The notes beneath the pieces are model-generated. The model had not been told where the DNA came from. It was given only the letters and a program-made list of their open reading frames with translations, and made no database searches. Positions 1-6,142 of a stretch of 8,671 nucleotides of DNA are shown piece after piece. Source of the stretch: Prevotellaceae bacterium (GTDB taxonomy: Bacteria; Bacteroidota; Bacteroidia; Bacteroidales; UBA932); NCBI GenBank assembly GCA_031267155.1, contig JAIRZR010000441.1, forward strand, positions 1 to 8,671. The letters run 5' to 3'. How positions within the stretch are numbered: position 1 is the stretch's first letter; every line of letters begins with the position of its first letter. The position numbers and the translations under genes are program-made.

Positions 1-2
1 CC

Positions 3-1334
3 CTGGATTTTGACAGTAATATACAGCCAATTGACTATAAAACGTGTATGGATGAGTCGCTGTATGTTCCGGGGACAGACGCCGTCATTTACGGCTGGGG
101 AAAAGAGTGTCTCGAAACAGACGCTGCATCCCTGAAACTGCGCTCGGCAGATGTAAAGATAATCTCGAAAGAGGAGGCCAATATGATTTATGGAGCATCG
201 GTTGTTCCCAGCGACGCCATTGTTTCGAAAGGCAAAACAATGCAGATGGCGGGAAAGGGCGACAGCGGCGGGGCTCTTGTTGTTTCATGCAGTATGCAAA
301 ATCCTGCACTGGTCGGAATTACAACGCTTGCCGATACACGTAACGAATCCGAAAATTCGGGTTTGACCGTTTATGCCAAAGTAAAGCCGATTATCGAATG
401 GATCGACAGCTGCAGGTGCGAACTGACCGGCAGAGACACTGTTCCTTCTACAGGAGGCTTGTTTGAAATTGCAAACATGCCTCCCGAAGTGAAATCTGTA
501 GAATGGACATATTCGGGCTTGACGGAAATAAATTCGGCAGAGAATTTCATTGATGTTATTCCTTCGGAAATCAGCGGGGAGGTAACAGGCTATATCAGCG
601 CAGCAATAACCACAAATTCAGGAACATTGACTGTCAGGAAAAAACTTCTGCTTATGCCCAGAATCGACATTGATATTGATATCACTTATAACGAAATCAC
701 TTCGAAATACGAAATGAGGGCAAAAGTCGAAAATGCGGAAACCGCCGACAGTAAATGCGCCCTCCAGCTCTCAAAATCAGTTGATAATATGAGACCGCTG
801 GGCTTCATCTGGATTTACAATAATGATATAACTCTTGGGAAAAGGGTAATTTTCGATATAAATCCAAATTCGTCCGAAGTCCACACGGTCGGCGTCGCTA
901 AACACGACTGCAATCATACTCTCCAGCTAAAGAAAACTTTTATCATTCAGCGTAACAGTAATGAATTTATCACCGTGCACAACGAACCCGGAATAATCAC
1001 TCTGGAAAGTATAGATTTACCCACATACGTTATTACGGAAGAATTGCAGATAACCCATACGAGAAATGCTGTAAAAAACCGTATTTCAGTGAATACTTCA
1101 AAAGTAAATATAGAAAACCCGCATACAATAGGCAGGGTCAATAAATTCGACAACTATGACGTATCCATTTATTCCCGAATAGGAAGCCTGCTGTATTCCA
1201 ACAATTTTAATAAGAGCAACAATTCCCTGCAGATCAATATTTCCGGGTTTCCTCCGGATATTTATATTCTGCATATCTGTAATTTGGATACCGACGAAAC
1301 AATGAGTCGCATGATGATTATAAACCCTTTTTAA
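3..1334 (+). CDS. Secreted trypsin-like serine protease with C-terminal T9SS sorting domain (5' partial)
   Basis: The reading frame is open through the left edge (first whole codon at 3), so the N-terminus, signal peptide, catalytic His and probably the catalytic Asp lie outside the window. The first internal Met is at 48, but the residues before it (NIQPI) and after it (YGWG) already fit the chymotrypsin fold, so 48 is not the true start. The nucleophile motif GDSGGAL is at 258-278 with the Ser codon at 264-266, followed by VYAKV and EWID, the usual C-terminal helix of the fold. Two Ig/PKD-like beta modules seem to follow, roughly codons 129-207 and 208-300 counted from 48. The last ~65 residues (VSIYSRIGSLLYS ... 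DIYILHI ... NPF) resemble a Por secretion-system type A sorting domain, which implies export across the outer membrane and surface attachment or release. Substrate is unknown; the S1-pocket positions look unlike trypsin. Protease fold: sure. Sorting domain: fairly sure. Confidence 0.85.
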   Translation: MDFDSNIQPIDYKTCMDESLYVPGTDAVIYGWGKECLETDAASLKLRSADVKIISKEEANMIYGASVVPSDAIVSKGKTMQMAGKGDSGGALVVSCSMQNPALVGITTLADTRNESENSGLTVYAKVKPIIEWIDSCRCELTGRDTVPSTGGLFEIANMPPEVKSVEWTYSGLTEINSAENFIDVIPSEISGEVTGYISAAITTNSGTLTVRKKLLLMPRIDIDIDITYNEITSKYEMRAKVENAETADSKCALQLSKSVDNMRPLGFIWIYNNDITLGKRVIFDINPNSSEVHTVGVAKHDCNHTLQLKKTFIIQRNSNEFITVHNEPGIITLESIDLPTYVITEELQITHTRNAVKNRISVNTSKVNIENPHTIGRVNKFDNYDVSIYSRIGSLLYSNNFNKSNNSLQINISGFPPDIYILHICNLDTDETMSRMMIINPF

Positions 1335-1397
1335 ACAAGTATGAAGGAAAAAAGTCGTATACCCGATTTTGGGGATGCAGACAGGTAAAAAACAGCA
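1335..1397. other. Convergent intergenic spacer
   Basis: These 63 bp separate the stop of the plus-strand protease gene from the stop of the minus-strand upxY-like gene. Transcripts from both sides must end here or overlap. The only pairing I see is a weak one around 1361-1374 (accc/gggg with an AT loop), with no U-run on either side, so I do not call a terminator. Confidence 0.4.
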
Positions 1398-1913
1398 TCA
1401 AATCTTTTCCAGGTATCCTCCCGGAATATAAGTTGTTGCCACCGAGAATAATCCCTCCAGTCTAACTACTACCCTTTTATGTCCCTTTACCCGGATCAGT
1501 TCGCCTTCAATTCCGGTAAAATCACCTTTGATAACCCGGACACGGTCGCCTTTTTTCAGTCTGGTATTGGGTATTTTCACTATGGAATCCGAATAATCCA
1601 CCAGAAACATGAAATCCTGCATTTGCTTGTCGGGGATAATCTGGAATCTTTTGGTATCGTTATTGTATATGTATGAGACAATGAAGCCCGATTCGCTGGG
1701 AATGGAAATGGCTGTCGAATAGTCTGTATTGACAAAAATCAGACAGGAAATCACGGGTTTTTCTTTCTGAATCCTTTTTCCCTTACGTTCCCTGAACACT
1801 GTTATAAAAGGTATAAAGTGCTTTATTTCCTTTTCTTCCAGAAATTTTTTAATCAGCTTTTCCGTTCTATATTTTACCCGTGCAGCATACCAGTGCTCAA
1901 TATTATGTTCCAT
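1398..1913 (-). CDS. UpxY/NusG-family transcription antiterminator
   Basis: The 171-aa product has the length and layout of NusG-type elongation factors. The N-terminal NGN domain begins with HWYAARVKYRTEKLIKKFL and continues to about residue 105. A KOW domain sits near residues 117-150 (KKGDRVRVIKGDFTGIEGEL) and a short C-terminal strand ends in YIPGGYLEKI. In Bacteroidales, specialised NusG paralogues of the UpxY type bind RNA polymerase and stop premature termination in capsule or exopolysaccharide operons, where they are normally the first gene. Here the gene downstream is convergent, so there is no adjacent same-strand target operon and it may act in trans or be a relic. It lies 73 bp after the aroD-ruvB operon and has its own TAnnTTTG box, which leaves a leader of only about 15-20 nt. 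Start ATG at 1911-1913 fits the NGN start. It could also be another NusG-like subgroup (LoaP/RfaH-like role). Confidence 0.85.
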   Translation of the reverse strand: MEHNIEHWYAARVKYRTEKLIKKFLEEKEIKHFIPFITVFRERKGKRIQKEKPVISCLIFVNTDYSTAISIPSESGFIVSYIYNNDTKRFQIIPDKQMQDFMFLVDYSDSIVKIPNTRLKKGDRVRVIKGDFTGIEGELIRVKGHKRVVVRLEGLFSVATTYIPGGYLEKI

Positions 1914-1936
1914 TTATTTAGTTAAAAAAAATCGTG

Positions 1937-1944
1937 CAAAAGTA
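1937..1944 (-). promoter_or_regulatory. Putative -7 box of the upxY-like gene
   Basis: On the minus strand this reads TACTTTTG, a full match to the Bacteroidales -7 consensus TAnnTTTG, 23 bp upstream of the ATG at 1913. No clear TTTG -33 box is found at 19-21 bp spacing; the region there is A/T only (it includes the 12-bp AT palindrome at 1959-1970). The call rests on the -7 box and its position. Confidence 0.55.
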
Positions 1945-1986
1945 CATTAATTCTATTAATTTTTAAAAATGACAATACAGGGAAAC

Positions 1987-2673
1987 TCACTGCAACGGGG
2001 GTTTTGTGTTCCATTCCACACATTTCCAGACATTATTGCAGGCTTTAAATATAGATACGCTGCCTGTGGACACTTTCAAATCGTGTTTATCGCCAAAGTC
2101 GCGGGCATCCGTTTCGTCCAGAATATGCGGAGCAAAGCGTATTATGCCGTTTGACGAGCAAATCAGCGCTGTTTCGCTGTCTGCGATGCTGTCTGCCAGA
2201 TTTTTCCACGCAATGATGATGCTGTCCACATCAACATTCCATCCCGGCGGGACGATTGCCCCGGTATTCCACAGCTTAATCGCAATATCGCCATATCCGG
2301 CTATTTCGCCTGCGGTGAAATTTTCCGACAGTTTATTGTTTTTCACATACTCCATGCCTAAACGGTATCTCACCTGTTCCCCGGTTTTATTTTCGTCCTC
2401 GCCGTAATCTATTTCCGTAAACCTGGCGTTTGGGATAAGGCTCACATTCAGGTTCATTTCGCTGATAATAAGGTTTGCCGTTTGCACGGTTCTTTTCAGG
2501 GGCGCGGCGAAAACCCTGTCGGGAATAATACCTTTCTGCAGTAGATATTTACCGGCATTTCTGCTTCGGGATTCCTCTATCAGAGGAATATCCGTTCCCG
2601 CTCCCACCCTTGTAGGCGTTTGTCCGGGAGCGAATGTGTTTCCATGCCTGACAATAACAAGAGTTTTTTCCAT
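1987..2673 (-). CDS. Histidine phosphatase superfamily protein with altered second catalytic histidine
   Basis: The 228-aa protein is a branch-1 histidine phosphatase (phosphoglycerate-mutase-like fold). It starts with the phosphohistidine motif VRHGNT (R9, H10), has a second phosphate-binding Arg in APLKRTVQTA (R61) and a likely acid residue in TEIDYGE (E87). The position that normally carries the second active-site His (usual pattern SHGG.IR) reads CSSNGIIR, so His is replaced by Ser174. That may mean altered chemistry, a divergent subgroup, or weak or no activity; I cannot tell which. No signal peptide or membrane segment is seen, so it is probably cytoplasmic. Substrate is unknown. It is the last gene of the aroD operon, starting 6 bp after the ruvB stop, which suggests co-transcription. 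The fold is certain; the specific function is not. Confidence 0.85.
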   Translation of the reverse strand: MEKTLVIVRHGNTFAPGQTPTRVGAGTDIPLIEESRSRNAGKYLLQKGIIPDRVFAAPLKRTVQTANLIISEMNLNVSLIPNARFTEIDYGEDENKTGEQVRYRLGMEYVKNNKLSENFTAGEIAGYGDIAIKLWNTGAIVPPGWNVDVDSIIIAWKNLADSIADSETALICSSNGIIRFAPHILDETDARDFGDKHDLKVSTGSVSIFKACNNVWKCVEWNTKPPLQ

Positions 2674-2679
2674 ATCTTT

Positions 2680-3702
2680 TCAGAATAAAGTGCCGGACTG
2701 CAGTCCCCTTGCGATACCGAGATGCGAATAAGCCAGCGCGGTAACTTCCCTTCCGCGCGGCGTGCGCTGCAAAAATCCTTCCTTGATTAAAAACGGCTCG
2801 TAAACCTCCTCGATAGTTCCCGCGTCTTCGCCGACGGCTGTCGATATTGTGTTTAAGCCGACCGGTCCGCCTTTGAACTTGTGTATAATTGTCGAAAGTA
2901 TCTTGTTGTCCATGCTGTCGAGACCCCGCTTGTCGATGTTCAGGGCGTCGAGGGCATAGCGGGTTATTTCCAGATCTATCATGCCGCGACCCTTTACCTG
3001 CGCAAAATCGCGGACACGCCGCAGCAGGGAGTTGCAGATACGCGGGGTTCCCCTGCTTCGCAGCGATATTTCATTGGCTGCATTGTCCTCTATTTCGATA
3101 TTTAATATTCCCGCCGCTCTTTTTATGATGTGGAAAAGAGTAATCGAATCGTAGTATTCCAGATGGCACTGGATACCGAAACGCGCTCTTAATGGACTTG
3201 TCAGCAAGCCGCTGCGCGTAGTCGCTCCGACCAGGGTAAACGGATTGAGATTTATCTGTATCGACCGGGCGCTTGGTCCCTTGTCCAGCATAATGTCGAT
3301 TGTGTAATCTTCCATTGCCGAATACAGATATTCCTCAACGACAGGGCTTAGACGGTGTATCTCGTCGATAAACAGAACCTGTCCCGCTTCGAGATTGGTC
3401 AGCAAGCCCGCCAGATCGCCGGGTTTGTCGAGCACGGGACCCGAAGTTGTTTTCATCGAAACGCCGAGTTCGTTGCTGATAATTCCCGCCAGCGTAGTCT
3501 TTCCCAGACCGGGAGGCCCATGCAGCAGCACATGGTCGAGGCTCTCCTTCCGCATCAGGGCTGCCTTGACAAACACTTTCAGATTTTCGATAATCTTGTC
3601 CTGTCCGCTGAATGCTTTAAAATCCTGCGGGCGTATTTTGTTCTCAAAATCAGGGTTTGACTGTTCTTTTTCCTTCTGAGGGTCGAATTTTTCCGTTGTC
3701 AT
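2680..3702 (-). CDS. ruvB: Holliday junction branch migration DNA helicase RuvB
   Basis: RuvB is the AAA+ hexameric motor that, with RuvA, drives branch migration of Holliday junctions in recombinational repair. At 340 aa it is full length. Visible elements are Walker A GPPGLGKTT (62-70), Walker B DEIH (113-116), the RuvB signature MEDYTIDIMLDKGPSARSI (130-148), sensor 1 GATTRSG (159-165), arginine finger in PLRARFG (R174), and the C-terminal winged-helix DNA-binding domain with LQRTPRGREVTALAYSHLG. The first ~20 residues are a charged, non-conserved extension. Its ATG shares four bases with the stop of the upstream HAD gene (ATGA at 3699-3702), pointing to translational coupling. ruvA and ruvC are not in this window. 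Confidence 0.98.
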   Translation of the reverse strand: MTTEKFDPQKEKEQSNPDFENKIRPQDFKAFSGQDKIIENLKVFVKAALMRKESLDHVLLHGPPGLGKTTLAGIISNELGVSMKTTSGPVLDKPGDLAGLLTNLEAGQVLFIDEIHRLSPVVEEYLYSAMEDYTIDIMLDKGPSARSIQINLNPFTLVGATTRSGLLTSPLRARFGIQCHLEYYDSITLFHIIKRAAGILNIEIEDNAANEISLRSRGTPRICNSLLRRVRDFAQVKGRGMIDLEITRYALDALNIDKRGLDSMDNKILSTIIHKFKGGPVGLNTISTAVGEDAGTIEEVYEPFLIKEGFLQRTPRGREVTALAYSHLGIARGLQSGTLF

Positions 3703-4316
3703 AAGCTGTCTTTTATTTCCTGAAACCTGTTTTCCTTTTTAAAGCAGAAGGTTTTGAATCCCAGTGAACTTCCGGCATTTATATTGGCTTCGCTGTCGTC
3801 GATAAAAAGCGTTTCCTCCGGATTGATTCCGGACAGTTCGATCATTTTGTGGAAAATGTCGAGATCGGGCTTCATGCAGCCCAGCTGATACGACAGATAC
3901 AGTTCGTCAAAGTAATAATCCAGGGGCTTTCCGGCGGGAGAAAATTTCTCCGATCGCGCCCAGCTCATTATTATGGCGTTTGTATTGCTCAGCAGCAGCG
4001 TCCTGTATTTCCTGCGAAGTTCCAGGACGAAGTCCAGTTTTTCCTGCTCGACAGGCATGAGAAAGTCAAACCATCCCTGGTCAATCTCCCTGCTGTCAAT
4101 CTTTTTCCCTGTCAGTCTGCATATTTCCTCATAAAAGTCTTCTCTCGAAATACTCCCATCTTCAATCCCCCGAAATACGCCTCTCTGTCTGTACGGATCA
4201 AGAAATTCTTCTATATTATCGATTCCGATCTCCCTGAACTTCCTTATGGCGGCAGGCTTGTTTATATCAACTATTACTCCTCCCAAATCGAATACGATAT
4301 TCTTTATCTCACTCAT
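3699..4316 (-). CDS. HAD-superfamily hydrolase (HAD-IA, YihX-like)
   Basis: This 205-aa cytoplasmic protein has all four HAD motifs: motif I FDLGGVIVD with nucleophile Asp10, motif II LLLSNTN with Ser110, motif III in LGCMKPD with Lys149, and motif IV FIDDSE with Asp173/174. A helical cap lies between motifs I and II (about 20-100). Motif I lacks the usual second Asp (DLG instead of DxD), which is typical of the YihX/epoxide-hydrolase-N-terminal-like branch ('FDLGGV...' proteins). Those include sugar-phosphate phosphatases, so a small phosphorylated metabolite is the likely substrate, but the sequence does not identify it. The gene overlaps aroD by 8 bp upstream and ruvB by 4 bp downstream. 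Confidence 0.9.
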   Translation of the reverse strand: MSEIKNIVFDLGGVIVDINKPAAIRKFREIGIDNIEEFLDPYRQRGVFRGIEDGSISREDFYEEICRLTGKKIDSREIDQGWFDFLMPVEQEKLDFVLELRRKYRTLLLSNTNAIIMSWARSEKFSPAGKPLDYYFDELYLSYQLGCMKPDLDIFHKMIELSGINPEETLFIDDSEANINAGSSLGFKTFCFKKENRFQEIKDSL

Positions 4317-4971
4317 TCCCTTTCAATTTCAAATTATTTATTGCATTCCCAATCCTTTCCGCAGATATTTGCCCGCCGGCAAGCGGCTTATCATCGGAAA
4401 CTGCAGCGTATGTGTAAGGCGCTCCCAGAAAAATACAGGCAAGCCTGGTAATCAGGCCCGTTTCGCCCATGGCAAAAGCGACAAGACTGTCGGAATATAT
4501 GTCATACAGTGACAGCACTCTTGCGGAATCGGATTTGCTGTTGGCTGTCGTTACGAGCTTTACGATGTCGGCGCCCTGCTTTTTACAGGTATCGACTATG
4601 GCGCACATCCCGGACAGAGAGGGCGTCGTCTCAAAATTATGATACGAAATTATCCGTTTACAGCCCGTCAATCCGGCCTGTTCCGCAATGAAATCCCTGA
4701 AATCCCCGTCCGATTCCGTTTCGACGTCCACAAAAGCCGCTCCCGAACGGATTGCCCTTACAAGCCTGTCCATACGTTCGCGCCGGCTGTAGAAACCTTC
4801 CCTGCATGTGGCAATAAGCCGTTTGCCGGAGGAAAATACCGATTCTATTTCGGATTCTGTAATTCGGGATACATCCAGCCTTATTTCGGCAAAACTGACT
4901 TTCTCCAAAGCCGCAAGTATGCCGGTATAAGATTGTTCCCCAATGGATACGCATATTGAATCAAACTGCAT
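4309..4971 (-). CDS. aroD: Type I 3-dehydroquinate dehydratase
   Basis: Type I DHQase dehydrates 3-dehydroquinate to 3-dehydroshikimate, the third step of the shikimate pathway, through a Schiff base on lysine. The 220-aa product shows the family pattern: EIRLD (29-33), ATCR (54-57), VDVE (81-84), the catalytic His in SYHNF (H111), the Schiff-base Lys in ADIVKLVT (K138), MGETGLITR (168-176, substrate-binding Arg) and the closing GGQIS (Gln201). Length fits the compact (beta/alpha)8 single-domain form, not fused to shikimate dehydrogenase. It is the first gene of the aroD-HAD-ruvB-histidine phosphatase operon, with a strong Bacteroidales-type promoter just upstream. Start ATG at 4969-4971 gives the expected N-terminal first strand and sits 20 bp after the -7 box. 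Confidence 0.95.
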   Translation of the reverse strand: MQFDSICVSIGEQSYTGILAALEKVSFAEIRLDVSRITESEIESVFSSGKRLIATCREGFYSRRERMDRLVRAIRSGAAFVDVETESDGDFRDFIAEQAGLTGCKRIISYHNFETTPSLSGMCAIVDTCKKQGADIVKLVTTANSKSDSARVLSLYDIYSDSLVAFAMGETGLITRLACIFLGAPYTYAAVSDDKPLAGGQISAERIGNAINNLKLKGNE

Positions 4972-4991
4972 AATTCTATTATTAATGGATG

Positions 4992-5021
4992 CAAAATTAC
5001 AAAAACAGTCAATATCTCAAA
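4992..5021 (-). promoter_or_regulatory. Putative promoter of the aroD operon (-33 TTTG / -7 TAATTTTG)
   Basis: On the minus strand, TAATTTTG (4992-4999) matches the Bacteroidales -7 consensus TAnnTTTG. TTTG at 5018-5021 serves as the -33 box with an 18-bp spacer, one short of the common 19-21. The -7 box lies 20 bp before the aroD ATG, so the leader is short and contains no obvious Shine-Dalgarno sequence. Confidence 0.65.
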
Positions 5022-5130
5022 ATCAATTTGCGGAAATGGCTGTAATTAAAATTGTTGACGCAAACAAACCCATAGCCCGAAGGTCTTCCGGTTTATGGAC
5101 ACAGTATATGCGTCGACACAATTCGAATGA

Positions 5131-5186
5131 TTGAATATGAATACCCCCCCCCAATGAAGCGAAGCGATTGAGGGGGGTGTTGAATA
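5131..5186. repeat. Palindromic intergenic repeat, copy 1, with C9/G6 hairpin
   Basis: The core caatgaagcgaagcgattg (5152-5170) has complementary ends (caat/attg) around a gaagcgaagcg loop. It is flanked by a run of nine C (5144-5152) on the left and six G (5172-5177) on the right, so about 14 bp (aatacccccc... with ...ggggggtgtt) can pair into a strong hairpin. A 7-bp direct repeat, ttgaata, stands at 5131-5137 and 5180-5186, just outside the hairpin. No U-run follows on either strand, so it is not a classical intrinsic terminator, although on the minus strand it lies 3' of the solenoid operon and could stabilise or end that transcript. Confidence 0.7.
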
Positions 5187-5260
5187 ACAAATGTATAGGA
5201 TAATATAGGCCGTTTTCCGTTCATCCTTTCAGGTTGTGGATAGAGTTCCCACCTGCCCTT

Positions 5261-5291
5261 CCCTCAATCGCTTCGTTTCATTGATATTCAA
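5261..5291. repeat. Palindromic intergenic repeat, copy 2 (inverted)
   Basis: The reverse complement of this stretch reproduces copy 1: 15 bases identical to 5160-5174, then caatgaa (7 matches, one mismatch between the blocks), then ttgaatat matching 5131-5138. Copy 2 lacks the ~12 bases including most of the C-run that copy 1 carries between those blocks. The two copies are in opposite orientation ~85 bp apart and could pair into one long stem in RNA. It begins ~20 bp after the stop of the DUF2807-like gene. Confidence 0.7.
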
Positions 5292-5311
5292 ACTTTCGGA
5301 ATTGCAGGACG

Positions 5312-6100
5312 CTATCTGTGAACGTCGCTTCCGCCGGATTTGTGGATATCGGCGCTCTTACACTCAAGTTTCCGGATATTGATGTCCGAACCGCCGGATG
5401 CCGATACCGAAACCTCGTTAGCCTTTCCGCTGATATTTATATCGGCGCCTCCCGATGCGTTCGCTTTCAGATTTCCCGAAAGTTCCAGACTGATATCCAG
5501 GTCGCTTCCACCGCTTGACGACAGCTTACATTCGACAGCATGCAGTTTCTTTATATCGCAGTCGGCGCCTCCGGATGCGGAGATGTCGGCATTTCCGGCA
5601 ACGATCATGCTGACTATATCCGCGTCGGCGCCTCCGGATGCCGAGATGCTGGCATCTCCGGTAACGGTCAGGCTGCTTATCTTCGCATCGGCGCCTCCCG
5701 CTGCCTCCAGTTGAAACGACTTGTCGCATGTCAGTTTATCCGCATAAAAGTCAGAGCCTCCATATACGCCCACCCTGTCGAGTACGGGAGCGGAAACGTG
5801 CACTTTTATTACCCTGTTTCTAAGTATTTTCCGGACAGACGTTTTTATCCCGTTCTCCAGCTTGACGACAAGAGTCTCGCCTTCCACTTTCGTAATAATT
5901 TTACCGACGTAATCCTTGTCAGCTTCTACCGCGAGGCTGTACGAATCGCTCTGCGTGTAGTAAACATCAATACCGTCTCCAGCGTTTATCCTGCTGAAAG
6001 CGTCCGTTTTTCTGTCTTCCCTGACTGTTTCGGCAATGCATGCCGCAGAGTAAAGGAGTGTTGTACAAATCATTGTCAATGACATCAAATTTTTTTTCAT
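5312..6100 (-). CDS. Exported DUF2807-like beta-solenoid protein (GIN-domain, putative adhesin head)
   Basis: The 262-aa product begins with a signal peptide (MKKNLMSLTMIC..., likely cleaved after ACIA; SAAC is a poor lipobox). From about residue 35 it follows the DUF2807 / 'putative auto-transporter adhesin, head GIN domain' pattern: FSRINAGDGIDVYYTQ, then VEGETLVVKLENG. The rest is a beta-solenoid in which GG(A/S)D recurs eight times at about 20-residue spacing (GGADADI, GGADCDI, GGSDLDI, GGADINI, GGSDINI), ending in SGGSDVHR. Such proteins are common in Bacteroidota and located in periplasm or outer membrane; their function is largely unknown and 'adhesin' is only a family label. It is the last gene of the sigma operon, 42 bp after the preceding solenoid gene. 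Start ATG at 6098-6100 gives the signal peptide. Confidence 0.88.
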   Translation of the reverse strand: MKKNLMSLTMICTTLLYSAACIAETVREDRKTDAFSRINAGDGIDVYYTQSDSYSLAVEADKDYVGKIITKVEGETLVVKLENGIKTSVRKILRNRVIKVHVSAPVLDRVGVYGGSDFYADKLTCDKSFQLEAAGGADAKISSLTVTGDASISASGGADADIVSMIVAGNADISASGGADCDIKKLHAVECKLSSSGGSDLDISLELSGNLKANASGGADINISGKANEVSVSASGGSDINIRKLECKSADIHKSGGSDVHR

Positions 6101-6142
6101 ATAACTGCTTTTATATATTTATAATAGAATTACTTTCCGGAA

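Larger units (their letters stand above)
5022..5311. other. Gene-free intergenic region between two minus-strand operons
   Basis: I see no credible coding sequence in this ~290-bp stretch; short open frames here lack family signals and run through the aroD promoter. It holds two inverted copies of a short palindromic repeat (about 5131-5186 and 5261-5291) separated by ~80 bp of unremarkable sequence. It must also contain the end of the sigma-solenoid operon transcript, because the last gene of that operon stops at 5312 and points toward aroD. Confidence 0.6.

Noticed and set aside
1914..1986. Invertible (phase-variable) promoter of the upxY-like gene
   Set aside because: No flanking inverted repeats are present; the only palindrome (1959-1970) is AT-only and too simple.
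2006..2407. 133-aa plus-strand open frame
   Set aside because: Antisense to the histidine phosphatase gene and without recognisable motifs.
3849..4451. 200-aa plus-strand open frame
   Set aside because: Lies antisense to the HAD and aroD genes, which have clear catalytic motifs; no family signal of its own.
4943..5134. 63-aa plus-strand open frame crossing the aroD start
   Set aside because: Overlaps the aroD start and promoter, has no recognisable features, and shows no start context.
5140..5180. Intrinsic terminator
   Set aside because: The hairpin is strong but no U-run follows on either strand; kept as a repeat with possible 3'-end role only.
5540..6082. 180-aa plus-strand open frame
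   Set aside because: Antisense shadow of the DUF2807-like gene; its repeats merely mirror the GGAD codons.
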